Shown one piece after another: positions 45,494 to 62,240 of a stretch of 64,000 nt of DNA; the stretch's first letter is position 1; every line of letters starts with the position of its first letter. Under the pieces are notes generated by a model. The model did not search any database. It was not told the DNA's origin and saw only the letters and a list, made by a program, of their open reading frames with translations. Made by a program: the position numbers and the translations under genes. The DNA is from Aquila chrysaetos chrysaetos (Eukaryota; Chordata; Aves; Accipitriformes; Accipitridae). The stretch is taken from positions 1 to 64,000 of the forward strand of contig NW_024470398.1 in NCBI RefSeq assembly GCF_900496995.4. The letters run 5' to 3'.

Positions 45494-48400
45494 GGGGGGC
45501 CGCCGGTTGCCGCCGGTTGCCCCGAGAAGTTTCCCGGGGGGGTCGTCGATTCCGACTACTACGTCCCGACACCTTCCTGGATTCTCGGGGGGACCCGGGA
45601 ATACCCTGGGGATCCTCGGGGGGGTGACTAAGGACCCCGGAGGGACTGTAGAAACCTTGGGGGGATTTGGGGGGGTCCCGTGAGAACGGGGGGGGGGTCA
45701 CGGGGAGGAGGAGGAAGGGCTGGAGCTGGAGCTGCTGTCGCAGGAGTCCCGTCAGCAGCAGCTCGGCTGATACCAGGGGCAGGCGGGCGCCCAGCGCCGG
45801 GGCCCAGCACCCTTTGTCCGCCTCGCAGGAGATCACCAGGCGCTGTGGCTTTTTTTTTTTTTTGAGGGGGGGGTGGAAATGTCACTGAGGGTCCCCACAT
45901 GCCACTGGGACACCCCCCCACACTCCATGCCGTGCACACACAACCCCCCCCGGGGCAGTCTGAGTTTTCTGGGGTCCCCGATATCCCCTGCTAATCCCAA
46001 TGGGATCTGCCCCCCCGCCCCCCCAGTCAGGAGCCCTGGGATGCTCTGACACCCCCCTGCTTCATGGGACCCCCCCCCAACCCCAGTGGAACCCCCCCCA
46101 ACCCCCAAATCCCCCCCCAGGACCCCCCAAACCCAAATAGAACCCACCCCCCCTTCCACGAGACCCCTGGGATGTCCTGGCCACCCCCCACGACACCCCA
46201 GCGGGCCCCCCCAACTCCCCAAATGCCTCCCCCAACCCCCTTGGGACCCCCACCCCGCTGCAATGCCCCCCCCCCCCATCCCTTTTGTCCCCTCCTCAGT
46301 GGCTCTGGGTCCCCAACGTCCCCCTGTGTCCTCTCATTCCCAACTCCACTGGCTCTGGGACGCCCGTGTCCCCTTCCCAGTGGCCTTGGGACCCCCCCAT
46401 GTCCCCCCTCCTTGTGGCTCTGGGCCCCCCCGTCCCCCCCCAGCGTCCCCGCTGTCCCCTCACCCCATAGGTGCGTGGCATGGTGGGCAGGAAGGTGCCA
46501 CCGCTGCAGGTGATGATGTCCCTCATGAGCTCGGGCTCAGGGTGGACGCTGGGGGTGACGTGGACCTCGTAGCCCTGGGGACAACGTGAGGGGGGGGACA
46601 CGGAGGGGACATGTCCATCAATCCATCCCTGAGCCCCTGGAATGTCTTCTGGGGGACAAGGACACCTTGGGGACACAGGGAACATCCTGGGGACAGCGTG
46701 AAGACACCAGGGGACACCAAGGGACATCGGGGGACACCCCGGGGGGCTGTCCCCAGGTTCAGCATGCTGGATCGAGGCCACACGGCGGGGGACACGCACA
46801 GCTTGGGGGACCAAGGACACTTTAGAGGACAAGGCCACCTCGGGGACAACAGCAAAGGAGGGGACACCCCTCTGGCCATCCCCAAGCCCCCCCGCCCCGA
46901 TGGGGACCGAGGCCACATGGGCAGGACCCAACTCAATGGGGGACAAAGACACTTAAGAGGCACGGGGCCACCAGGTGACATTGGGTGACATCGGGTGACA
47001 CCTCCTGGCCACCCTGCACCGAGTCCCCAGTGGGTCCCCCACTCGGTGCGGGGACAGGGCCACCCGTGTGGGGGGGTCAGGGCCCCTCAGGGAGGGTTGG
47101 GGACAGTTGGGGACGGTCACCTGGAGCAGGGGGTGATGGCGGGCGCGGCGCAGGGCCTCGGCCAGGCTGAAGCCGAAGTGACGTTCCTGCTGGCTGTCAC
47201 GCACCAGGAAGGGATCCGGCACCAGGACGTGGCCACTGAGGGTGCTCTGGGGACACGGGGGACGCGTGGTGGCACCTCTGACTCCAGGGACCCCCCCCAG
47301 GTCCCTCCCATCCCCAAACGACTCCTTGCCCTTGTCACCCAAAGCCCCCCTGTCCCCAAGGTCCCCCCTTGTCGCCAAGGTCACCCCCTGTCCCCAAACG
47401 CTCATTCCCCTTGTCCCCCCCCGACCCCCATGTCCCCATCCTCTGTCCCCAAGGACACCTTCATTGTCCCCAAACAGCCCTTCTTTGTCCCCAAACACCA
47501 CCTCTGTCCCCAAGGACATCATCCCCTGTCCCCAAACACCCATTCTTTGTCCCCAAGGAGCCCCTGTCCCCAATGACCCCTCCTTTGTCCCCTAGAACCC
47601 TCTCCTTTGTCCCCAAGATTGTCCACGTCCCCAAAGACCCCATCCCTCTCCCCAAGGCCTTTGTGCCATGTCCCCAAAAAATCTCCCCTTGTCCCCAGAA
47701 TCCCCAGGGACCCCCGATAACCCCCAAATTCCCCGCGTCTTGTCCCCAAGAACTCTCTCCCTGTCCCCAAGTCCCCCCTTCCCTGTCCTCCACCCCCATG
47801 GAACCTTGTGCAGCCACTCAGGGGTGACGATGGGGACACCGCGGGCCACCGCGCAGAGGAACTTGACCGTACGTCGGACGCGGTCGGTCACCAGGTGGGT
47901 GCAGTCGAAGACGGAGGTGGCCATGGACCCCCCCAGTGTCCTCAGGGCCACCTCCATCTCTGGGGAGGCCGCCACCCCCGTGAACAGCACCTGGGGATGT
48001 GGGGACACCATGAGGACATGTTGGGGACATCCCTGGGGAGGCCACCACCCCTGTAAGAAGCACCTGGGGATGTGGGGACACCATGAGAACGTGTTGGGGA
48101 CATCCCTGGGGAGGCCACCACCCCCATGAACAGCACCTGGGGATGTGGGGACACCATGAGGACATGTTGGGGACACCCCCGGGGAGGCCACCACCCCTGT
48201 GAACAGCACCTGGGGACACGGCAGGGGCACCATGGGGGGACACGGGGACACTCAAGGGTGACATTGGGGGACGCACACAGTACCTTGGGGGGGACGGAGC
48301 CAGGCCCCCCCCCGGGGGCGGAGCTGGGGCCCTGTGACCTCTGGCGGCTCCTTCTCTTTTTCCTGGGGGGTGGAGCCATGGCATGAGCCCCCGCCCCAAG

Positions 48401-51400
48401 AAGCCCCACCCAGTCTCATTAAGCCACACCCCACACTGGTCTCCACCAATCAGCAGCCAGCAGGGGTGGGGCCTGCCTCCACACAGAGGCCCCGCCCATC
48501 CAGTGCAGAACCCACCCGATGGTCCCTCCCACACCCCATACTCTGGCTCCACCCACCCATCATAGGCACACCCACCATCCTTAGGCTCCACCCATAGAGA
48601 ACACACTCCGCCCACCACCTCCCCCAGCCACACCCACCTGAGCTTGCCGCTGCGATGGGCCAGGGCCTGCCCGACAGGGGCGTGGTTTGGCGGGGGGGCG
48701 GGGCTCCACCTGACCCCGCCCCTTCATGGCTGGCGGCTCCGGCGGAGGGGGGCGGGCCTGGAGGCGGGGGCTGCGCCGCACGGGGCCAGTGACAGGGGGA
48801 GCTCCGCCCCTAACCCTGCTGGCTCCGCCCTCGCCAGAGGCTCCACCCCCTCGGCTCCTGGCCAGGCGCTGGCTGCGGCGGGGCCCCCCCCCCACCTGGG
48901 GGAATTTTGGGGGGGGGGGGGGGAGGGTGTCAGTGCCCGGACGCCTGGGTCCCCTTGGGGTGGGGGCACCCAGACGCCTGGCTCCCCCCGCACTCACATC
49001 CTCGCTGGGGGCTGCTGTGGTCCCTGTCCCCTCCTGGGCCCGAGTCACCGTCACTGGCTCCGCCGGGGGCACCCAGGCAGCCGGGGGTTCCTGGGGGGGT
49101 TCCCGGGGGGGCTGTTCTTCTTCTTCCTCCTCCTCCTCCTCTTCCTCCTCGGGGGGGCAGAAGGGTTGGGTGGGCTGCTCGGGGTCCCAACCCAGGGCTG
49201 TGCCTATGGGAGAGCCACGCTGGGGACCCAGGTGTCTGGGGGGGGGGGGGGGGGGCAGACACCCAGGCTAGTGGGGTGGGGTGGGGGGACACCCAGGCAT
49301 CTGGGGTGGGGGGACCCAGGTGTCCAGGAGGGGGCTGGGGGTGGACCCAGGCTGGTGGGGTGGGGGACCCAAGTGGCCGGGGTGGGGGGGGACACCCAGG
49401 CATCTGGGGTGGGGGGCACCCAGGTGTCCAGGGGAATTGGGCAGGGGAGTGGGGGGACATGACCCAGGTGTCCAGGGTGGGGGACACACACCCAGGAATC
49501 TGGGGGGGGACGATGACAACCCAGGTGTCAGGGAGGTGACTGGGGGGGGGGGACCCAGGTGTTCTGGGGGACTGGGGGACCCAAGTGGCCGGGGTGGGGG
49601 GGGGACACCCAGGCGTCTGGGGTGGGGGGGACCCAGGTGCCCAGGGGAGCTGGGGGGACACACAGGCGTCCGGGCCACCTACCCTCAGCTGCCGGTGGCA
49701 AGAAGCTCTGGGTGGGCTCCAGGAAGACATCGGGGTCTTCTGGGGGGGGGGAAGAGCCTTGAGAAGGGACCCCGGTGTCCGGGAGGGGACCCAGGTGTCC
49801 GGGAGGGGACCCCGCTTACCCTCGGTGTCACTCTCTGTCACCACCGCGCCCGTGGTCCTGGCGCTCCTGGCTCCGCCATCGGTATCAGCAGCGTCACTCA
49901 AATCTGGGGTCAGACGGGGGCATTTGGGCGCAGAAACATCTGGTGGCACAGCTGGATCCTTGCCCCTCACCGGGGTCTCCACGTCACGTCGCTCGGTCCC
50001 AACACCTGGATTTGGGGCTAAATCGTGATGTTTTGGGAGCATCCCTGCCACACTCTCAGATTGGCGGGGGGAACCCTGCCTTTTGGGGGACAATTTCCGG
50101 CGTTTTCGGGCCGTCTCCTTCACATCGGTGTCGCGGCCTGTGGTGGGGCCCGCAACATCTGGATGGGGGTGATTTTGGAACCTGATTCGGCTCCGGAGGC
50201 CCCGAACATCTGGAGTGGGGGGCAACATCTCCACGTCGGTGTCGCTGCTCTCCCGCGGGCTGGCAGGAGGGGAAACATCTGGATTTGGGGACGTCATGGC
50301 CACATCTGGGTCACCAGATGCCCCTTGACACCCCTGCACTGTCCCAACATCTGGAATGGCACCATTGTCCTCAACATCTGTGTCACTGCCCACATCCACG
50401 AGGGGGCACTCAGCTTTGAGGGCGCTAACATCGGGATTTGGGAACGACACCTTCACATCTGGATGGGCATTGGTCCGCGGCCGCCCCTCGGGGTCAACAT
50501 CTGGAGCAGCGGCCATCTTAGCAGCTGTATCCATGACCTCAGGGGTTGTCCCACGTGCTTTTGGAGCTCCAACTTTGGGAAGGGCGTCGAGGTCCTCCAC
50601 ATCTGTATCGCTGTCACCATTGGAGGCCACCGAGCCACGGCTGAGGCCACCAACATCGGGATTCGGGGTCTCCATCACCACAGTTGGGTCTTTGCGGGTG
50701 TTTTGGGGTGTTTTGTGGCTTTTTGGGCGAAGAGCAGCTTGACTCCAATCTTCTTCAATGTCGGTGTCACTGTCCACCTCTAGGTTCCAATATTTCTTTT
50801 CGGGTTCTTTAACACTTGGATTTGGGGTTTCCCCCTCCACATCTGGGCCTCTGCACACAATTCTATGGATTTTTGGATGCCCAGCATCTGGATTCACCTC
50901 GTTCTCCTCCACATCTGTATCGCTGTCCACCACAATTGTCCATTGTTTCTTTTGGGGTCCTTCGGCGTCTGGATTTGGGCTCTCCATCTCCAGATGTGGG
51001 TTTCTCGGTACATTTTGGGTTGCTCGATGGGTTTTTGGAGGCTCAGCATCTGGATTGGAAACATCCTCCTCCACATCTGTATCACTCTCCACCAGGAGAG
51101 TCTGTCGTCCTTCAACATCTCGATCTGTGGTCTCTGTCTTCACATCTGGGTCTCCGGGGGCTGTTCTGTGGCTTTCTGGACACCCAACATCTGGATCTGG
51201 GCCCCTTTCCTCCACATCTGGGCACACATCTGTGTCCTCCACGTCGCTGCAGGGGTGGATGTTGGGGGTTCAGGCATCCAGGCTCACCCCCCAAAAGGAC
51301 CCAGAGATCCTGAACCCCCAAAGGGAAACAAATATCTGGGCTTCACCTACCTCTCCAGCACGACTCGGGGTGAGCCAGCGTCTCCCAGGGCAGGGCCTGG

Positions 51401-54234
51401 GGGAGCGAGGCACAGACTGTTATTGTAGGCCCTACAGTAACTCCAGAGGGTCCTATCGGACTCAGGCATCTGGGCTTATCTCCCCCCCGCCCCCCATCTC
51501 GGCGATTCCTACAATAACACAATGTTGGTGTTTATGTAGGTCCTACCATAACCACCCCCTTGTCATGTTTCAGTAGGCCCAACGATAACAGCGCGTTCCC
51601 CCACCCCGCGGTCCTCGCAAACTCACGCCAGGGCAGCTTGTCGTCCTCCGAGTCGCTGACGAGGCAGGGTCCTGGGTCCGGATTCCACCCTAGAGAGGAC
51701 CCAGGCATCTGGGGGGGCTGCAGGACACCCCTCTCCATGGGGACCCCAGTGTCCGGGACCCCCCCTCCATCCCCCCTCCCTCCAAGGGACCCAGGTGTCC
51801 GGGAGGGGACCCCGCTTACCCTCGGTGTCACTCTCTGTCACCACCGCGCCCGTGGTCCTGGCGCTCCTGGCTCCGCCATCGGTATCAGCAGCGTCACTCA
51901 AATCTGGGGTCAGACGGGGGCATTTGGGCGCAGAAACATCTGGTGGCACAGCTGGATCCTTGCCCCTCACCGGGGTCTCCGCGTCGCGTCGCTCGGCCCC
52001 AACACCTGGATTTGGGGCCTCCACAGCTGGATTTGGGGCTAAATCGTGATGCTTTGGGAGCATCCTTGCCACACTCTCAGATTGGGGGGGGGGAACCCTG
52101 CCTTTTGGGGGACAATTTCCGGCGTTTTCGGGCCGTCTCCTTCACATCGGTGTCGCGGCCTGTGGTGGGGCCCGCAACATCTGGATGGGGGTGATTTTGG
52201 AACCTGATTCGGCTCCGGAGGCCCCGAACATCTGGAGTGGGGGGCAACATCTCCACGTCGGTGTCGCTGCTCTCCCGCGGGCTGGCAGGAGGGGAAACAT
52301 CTGGATTTGGGGACATCACGGCCACATCTGGGTCACCAGATGCCCCTTGACACCCCTGCACTGTCCCAACATCTGGAATGGCACCATTGTCCTCAACATC
52401 TGTGTCACTGCCCACATCCACGAGGGGGCACTCGGCTTTGAGGGCGCTAACATCGGGATTTGGGAACGACACCTTCACATCTGGATGGGCATTGGTCCGC
52501 GGCCGCCCCTCGGGGTCAACATCTGGAGCAGCGGCCATCTTAGCAGCTGTATCCATGACCTCAGGGGCTGTCCCACGTGCTTTTGGAGCTCCAACTTTGG
52601 GAAGGGCGTCGAGGTCCTCCACATCTGTATCGCTGTCACCATTGGAGGCCACCGAGCCACGGCTGAGGCCACCAACATCGGGATTCGGGGTCTCCATCAC
52701 CACAGTTGGGTCTTTGCGGGTGTTTTGGGGTGTTTTGTGGCTTTTTGGGCGAAGAGCAGCTTGACTCCAATCTTCTTCAATGTCGGTGTCACTGTCCACC
52801 TCTAGGTTCCAATATTTCTTTTGGGGTTCTTTAACACTTGGATTTGGGGTTTCCCCCTCCACATCTGGGCCTCTGCACACAATTCTATGGATTTTTGGAT
52901 GCCCAGCATCTGGATTCACCTCGTTCTCCTCCACATCTGTATCGCTGTCCACCACAATTGTCCATTGTTTCTTTTGGGGTCCTTCGGCGTCTGGATTTGG
53001 GCTCTCCATCTCCAGATGTGGGTTTCTCAGTACATTTTGGGTTGCTCGATGGGTTTTTGGAGGCTCAGCATCTGGATTGGAAACATCCTCCTCCACATCT
53101 GTATCACTCTCCACCACGAGAGTCTGTCGTCCTTCAACATCTCGATCTGTGGTCTCCGTCTTCACATCTGGGTCTCCGGGGGCTGTTCTGTGGCTTTCTG
53201 GACACCCAACATCTGGATCTGGGCCCCTTTCCTCCACATCTGTATTGCTGCTCACCTTCATGGTAGGCCAGTGGCGGTTTGGGTTGAAAAGACCAGTTTT
53301 GGGGGGCACCTTGACCCCAGTATTACTCTCAATGTTGAGAGTCAGGTTGCTGCCTTCCAGATGTTTCACATCTGGATTCGCAAGCATTTTGGGGTTCACA
53401 GAGTGATTTTGGGGCTGAACATTTGGAATAGCCATTTTTTTCCCCACATCTGGATCCGGGGTGGTTTGGCGGCCAAACCGGTGCTTTTTGGGTTCTCTGA
53501 CATCTGGATCTGGGCCAGGTGCGGCCACATCTTGGAGGTGGCCCCGCGCAGAGGTATGGCAGTGTTTTTGGGGTCTCAGAACATCTGAGCACGCACCTGT
53601 CTCCTCCGGGTTGCTGCAGGGGTGGATGTTGGGGGTTCAGGCATCCAGGCTCACCCCCCAAAAGGACCCAGAGATCCTGAACCCCCAAAGGGAAACAAAT
53701 ATCCGGGCTTCACCTACCTCTCCAGCACGACTCGGGGTGAGCCAGCGTCTCCCAGGGCAGGGCCTGGGGGAGCGAGGCACAGACTGTTATTGTAGGCCCT
53801 ACAGTAACTCCAGAGGGTCCTATCGGACTCAGGCATCTGGGCTTATCTCCCCCCCGCCCCCCATCTCAGCGATTCCTACAATAACACAATGTTGGTGTTT
53901 ATGTAGGTCCTACCATAACCACCCCCTTGTCATGTTTCAGTAGGCCCAACGATAACAGTGCGTTCCCCCACCCCGCGGTCCTCGCAAACTCACGCCAGGG
54001 CAGCTTGTCGTCCTCCGAGTCGCTGACGAGGCAGGGTCCTGGGTCCGGACTCCACCCTAGAGAGGACCCAGGCATCTGGGGGGGCTGCAGGACACCCCTC
54101 TCCATGGGGACCCCAGTGTCCGGGACCCCCCCTCCACCCAACCCCCTCCAAGGGACCCAGGCCTCCGGGCCACCTACCCTGGCCTGCCAGCAGCAAGAAT
54201 CTCTGGGTGGGCTCCAGGAAGAGGTCGGGGTCTT
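45489..54234 (-). CDS. MDC1: MDC1, mediator of DNA damage checkpoint 1 (5' end not resolved)
   Basis: MDC1 is the nuclear scaffold that binds phosphorylated H2AX through its BRCT pair. Minus-strand exons with fitting GT/AG sites: 54178-54234 (EPTQRF), 53994-54056 ([10 protein letters not shown]), 53718-53763, 51820-53613 (SDTD array), 51627-51689, 51351-51396, 49820-51246 (second SDTD array), 49683-49739 (EPTQSF), 48998-49203 (QPTQPF, poly-Glu), 48638-48895 (RRSQRL), 48284-48362, then BRCT exons 47805-47990 ([16 protein letters not shown]), 47121-47246 ([15 protein letters not shown]), 46464-46574 (VHVTP to LPTMPRTYG) and the last from 45842. SDTDVEE motifs are the CK2-type sites known to bind NBS1; TQxF motifs are the ATM and RNF8 type. 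No FHA exon is visible before TUBB. G-run lengths near 52083, 48885 and 45690 leave small frame doubts, including the exact stop (45489 or about 45628). Confidence 0.88.
47985..48235 (-). repeat. minisatellite of the MDC1 BRCT exon's 5' splice border
   Basis: Four copies of a ~68-75 bp unit (starting near 47990, 48062, 48138 and 48210) each contain CCACATCCCCAG then GTGCTGTTCACAGGGGTGG or a close variant, and TGGCCTCCCCAGGG. The copy at 47990 is the true acceptor plus the first codons ([10 protein letters not shown]) of the first BRCT domain. The others are intronic copies that retain acceptor-like sequence and the same opening codons ([11 protein letters not shown]). Confidence 0.85.
49210..49680. 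repeat. MDC1 intron minisatellite
   Basis: Units like GGGGGACCCAGGTGTCCAGG and ACACCCAGGCATCTGGGGTGG, about 35-40 bp, fill the intron between the exons at 48998-49203 and 49683-49739. The left-copy counterpart is about 26600-27050. Confidence 0.85.
49785..51770 (-). repeat. MDC1: MDC1 internal tandem duplication, unit 2
   Basis: Holds exon set [10 protein letters not shown] (51627-51689), PALGDAGSP (51351-51396) and the SDTD exon (49820-51246). Near-identical to 51785-54130 with about one substitution per 100 bp. Relative to unit 1 it lacks about 350 bp at the 5' side of the SDTD exon; the break lies at repeated ACATCTG, so the lost piece probably dropped out between short direct repeats. 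Confidence 0.9.
51785..54130 (-). repeat. MDC1: MDC1 internal tandem duplication, unit 1
   Basis: Holds exons 53994-54056, 53718-53763 and 51820-53613. Both units enter and leave in phase 1, so the duplication keeps the frame. One extra G near 52083 (a run of 10) breaks the long frame in this unit. Removing one base there restores the phase that the next donor needs, so it is probably a run-length error. Confidence 0.9.
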
Positions 54235-54239
54235 CTGGG

Positions 54240-54840
54240 GGGTGGGGGGAGAGCCTTGAGAGGGGACCCCCCACAGTGCTGAGCCCTTGGTGGCGCCTTC
54301 GGTGCATGGTCTGAGGGGGTTGGGGGGAACAACTGCCCCACGGAAACAACTGCCCCCTCCAACTGCCCCCCCCCCCCCGCCCCCAGTTGCCCCCCCCAGC
54401 CCCTAAGTGCCCGCCAAACTGCCCCCCTTCAGCTACAACTGCCACCCTCAAGTGCCCCTTGGTCACCACTGACCCCCCCAACTGCCCCCCCTGGATCCAA
54501 AGGACCCCCCCAACTACCTCCCCAATTCTCCAACTGCCCCCCGGCTCCTAATGCCCCCCTGGTTTCTAACTGTACCCCCCTAAATTGCCCTCCCCAGCCC
54601 TGTATACTGCCCTGGGGAGCTCCAAACTGCCCCGGGGAGCTCCAAACTGCCCCGGGGACCCCCAAACTGCCCCCGAGAGCCCCGAACTGCCCCGGGGACC
54701 CGCCCCGAACTGCCCCACAGGTCCCCAAACTGCCTCAGAAACCCCCTCAACTGCCCCTAACCCCCCCCCCCAAACCTGCCCCGCGGAGCCCCCAAACCGC
54801 TTCACAGGGCCCCAACGCCCGCCCCTCCCGCGCCACCGTC
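54240..54840. repeat. low-complexity spacer 5' of MDC1, CAACTGCCCC and CCGGGGAGCCCCAAACTG repeats
   Basis: Repeats of CCCCCCAACTGCCCC, then of GCCCCGGGGAGCTCCAAACT. On the minus strand an ATG follows CAGACC near 54305 (MHRRRHQGLSTVG), but no donor joins it cleanly to the next exon. No FHA-domain coding exon can be read here on either strand. Confidence 0.7.
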
Positions 54841-54849
54841 CCCCTGCCC

Positions 54850-55340
54850 CGCCCTCCCGGCTCTATTGGCCGTCACCGCTGCGCGTCACCGCCCAAGGGC
54901 CACTGCCATTGGTAGCCGCGCGCGTCCGTCCAGCGCGGAGCATAGAGAGGGGAAGGGGACGGTCCTCCCAAAGTAGCAGCGCGGCTGTGGGCGGAGCTAT
55001 CATAGAGCTCGGCGCGCAGCGCGCCCGCCTTCCAGCCACAGAGAGATGGCAGAGCGACGCCAAAAAGGGAGGGCGGTGCAAACAGCGGGATTGGGGAGCG
55101 GCCTCCCGCCCTCGCCGTCCAATGGGAGCGCGGTGAGCGGGCGGCGCCGTCCAATGGGAGCGCGGGGCCGGCCGCCGCCGCTTTGTCTATATGAGGCGCC
55201 GCGGGGCCGTGGGAGCCGCCATTGTCGCCGCCGCCGCGCTCGCAATAGCGCTCCCGCCTTAAAGGGGCCGCGCCAGCGAATCGCCCATCAAGACCGGGTG
55301 GGGCCCACCTCTCCGTCACCGCGCCCAGCCCGACCCACGT
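54850..55340. promoter_or_regulatory. TUBB promoter, probably shared with MDC1
   Basis: CpG-rich region between the divergent MDC1 and TUBB. Plus-strand CCAAT boxes are at 55119-55123 and 55151-55155, with inverted ones (ATTGG) at 54865-54869 and 54908-54912. A TATA-like TATATG is at 55188-55193, about 155 bp before the TUBB ATG. The inverted boxes would serve the MDC1 side. The CCAAT-CCAAT-TATA order fits a strong housekeeping tubulin promoter. Confidence 0.75.
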
Positions 55341-55347
55341 TGCCACC

Positions 55348-61371
<6,024 letters not shown>

Positions 61372-61384
61372 GGGCTGGTCGTCC

Positions 61385-62240
61385 TAGGAAAGCCCCTCGG
61401 CCTTTGCTGTCATCGTCGTCCTCGGAGAGCCCTCGTCCTTCAGCGTTGTCCTCGGAGAGCCCTCGTCCTTCACCGTTGTCCTCGGAGAGCCCTTGGCCTT
61501 CAGCGTCATCGTCCTTGGAGAGTCCTTGTCCTTCATCATCGTCCTCAGCCTTCATCAGTGTCCTCGGGGAGCCTTTCGTCTTCATCATTGTCCTCTGCCT
61601 TTGTCGGTGGCCTCGGAGAGCCCTTGGTCTTCCCTGTTGTCACTGGAAAGCACTTGGCCATTGTCATCAACGTTGGAGAGCCCTCGGCCTTTGTCACCGT
61701 CTTCAGAGAGCCCTTGTCCTTCACTGTGGTCCTTGGAGAGCTCTTGGCCTTCGTCATCGTCCTCAGAGAGCTGTTGTCCTTCACCGTTGTCAACAGAAAG
61801 CCCTCATCTTTTGTGATTGTCACCGAAAAGCTCTTGGCCTTCATCATGGTTGTCATCAAAGCCCTCAGGCTTTGCCATTGTCACTGGAGAGCCCTTGGCC
61901 TTCATCATCGTCATCCTCAGAGAGCCCTCAGCCTTTGTCATCGTCCTTGGAGAGCCCTTGGTCTTCACCAACATCATGGTCACCAGAGAGTCCCAGTCCT
62001 TCATCATGGTCACCAGAGAGTCCCAGTCCTTCATCATGGTCACTAGAGTCCTTCGTCATCATCACCAGAGAGTCCCAGTCCTTCATCATGGTCACTAGAG
62101 TCCTTCGTCATCGTCACCAGAGAGTCCCAGTCCTTCATCATGGTCACTAGAGTCCTTCGTCATCGTCACCAGAGAGTCCCAGTCTTTCATCATGGTCACC
62201 GAAGAGCCCTTGTCCTTCACCATCCTCACCATCACTAGAG
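61385..62240 (+). repeat. tandem repeat in TUBB 3' untranslated region
   Basis: From just after the stop codon, units of about 30 bp (CTCGGAGAGCCCTTGGCCTT then CATCATCGTC) run for about 600 bp. Next come about five copies of a 27-bp core CACCAGAGAGTCCCAGTCCT TCATCAT, in part grouped as 54-bp units with CACTAGAGTCCTTCGTCATC, at 61975-62195. No stop codon falls in some frames for long distances, which is a repeat effect. Confidence 0.9.

Larger units (their letters stand above)
28959..51078. repeat. 22-kb duplication, right copy
   Basis: Mirror of 6518-28458. Its first ~11 kb (to about 40.2 kb) is full of single-base indels relative to the left copy, and from there on it is clean. In clean-clean comparisons the copies still differ by scattered substitutions, for example CTTTGTGG with CTTTGCGG near 19100 and 41620, and by small tandem-unit changes such as an extra 12-bp ACCACAGGGGCC in gene B. 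That fits two haplotypes better than one molecule read twice. Confidence 0.93.

Noticed and set aside
47985-48235. Regularly spaced ~70-bp repeats as a CRISPR-like array, also considered for the other arrays
   Set aside because: Units are contiguous with no unique spacers, lie in an intron of a vertebrate gene, and there are no cas genes.
6518-51078. A true tandem duplication giving two CCHCR1, A, B and MDC1 genes
   Set aside because: The exact 500-N gap, the copy borders at the gap, and the mirrored indel-rich ends are better explained by failure to merge overlapping contigs. Kept as the alternative to be tested by depth.
54305-54343. ATG at the minus-strand CAGACCATGCACC as the MDC1 start
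   Set aside because: The short frame (MHRRRHQGL) has no GT donor that would join the TQxF exon in phase, so the true 5' end stays unknown.
61404-62150. 248-codon Ser-rich frame after TUBB
   Set aside because: Lies in the TUBB 3' untranslated repeat; all three frames are open for long distances, as expected from a 27-30 bp unit without stops.
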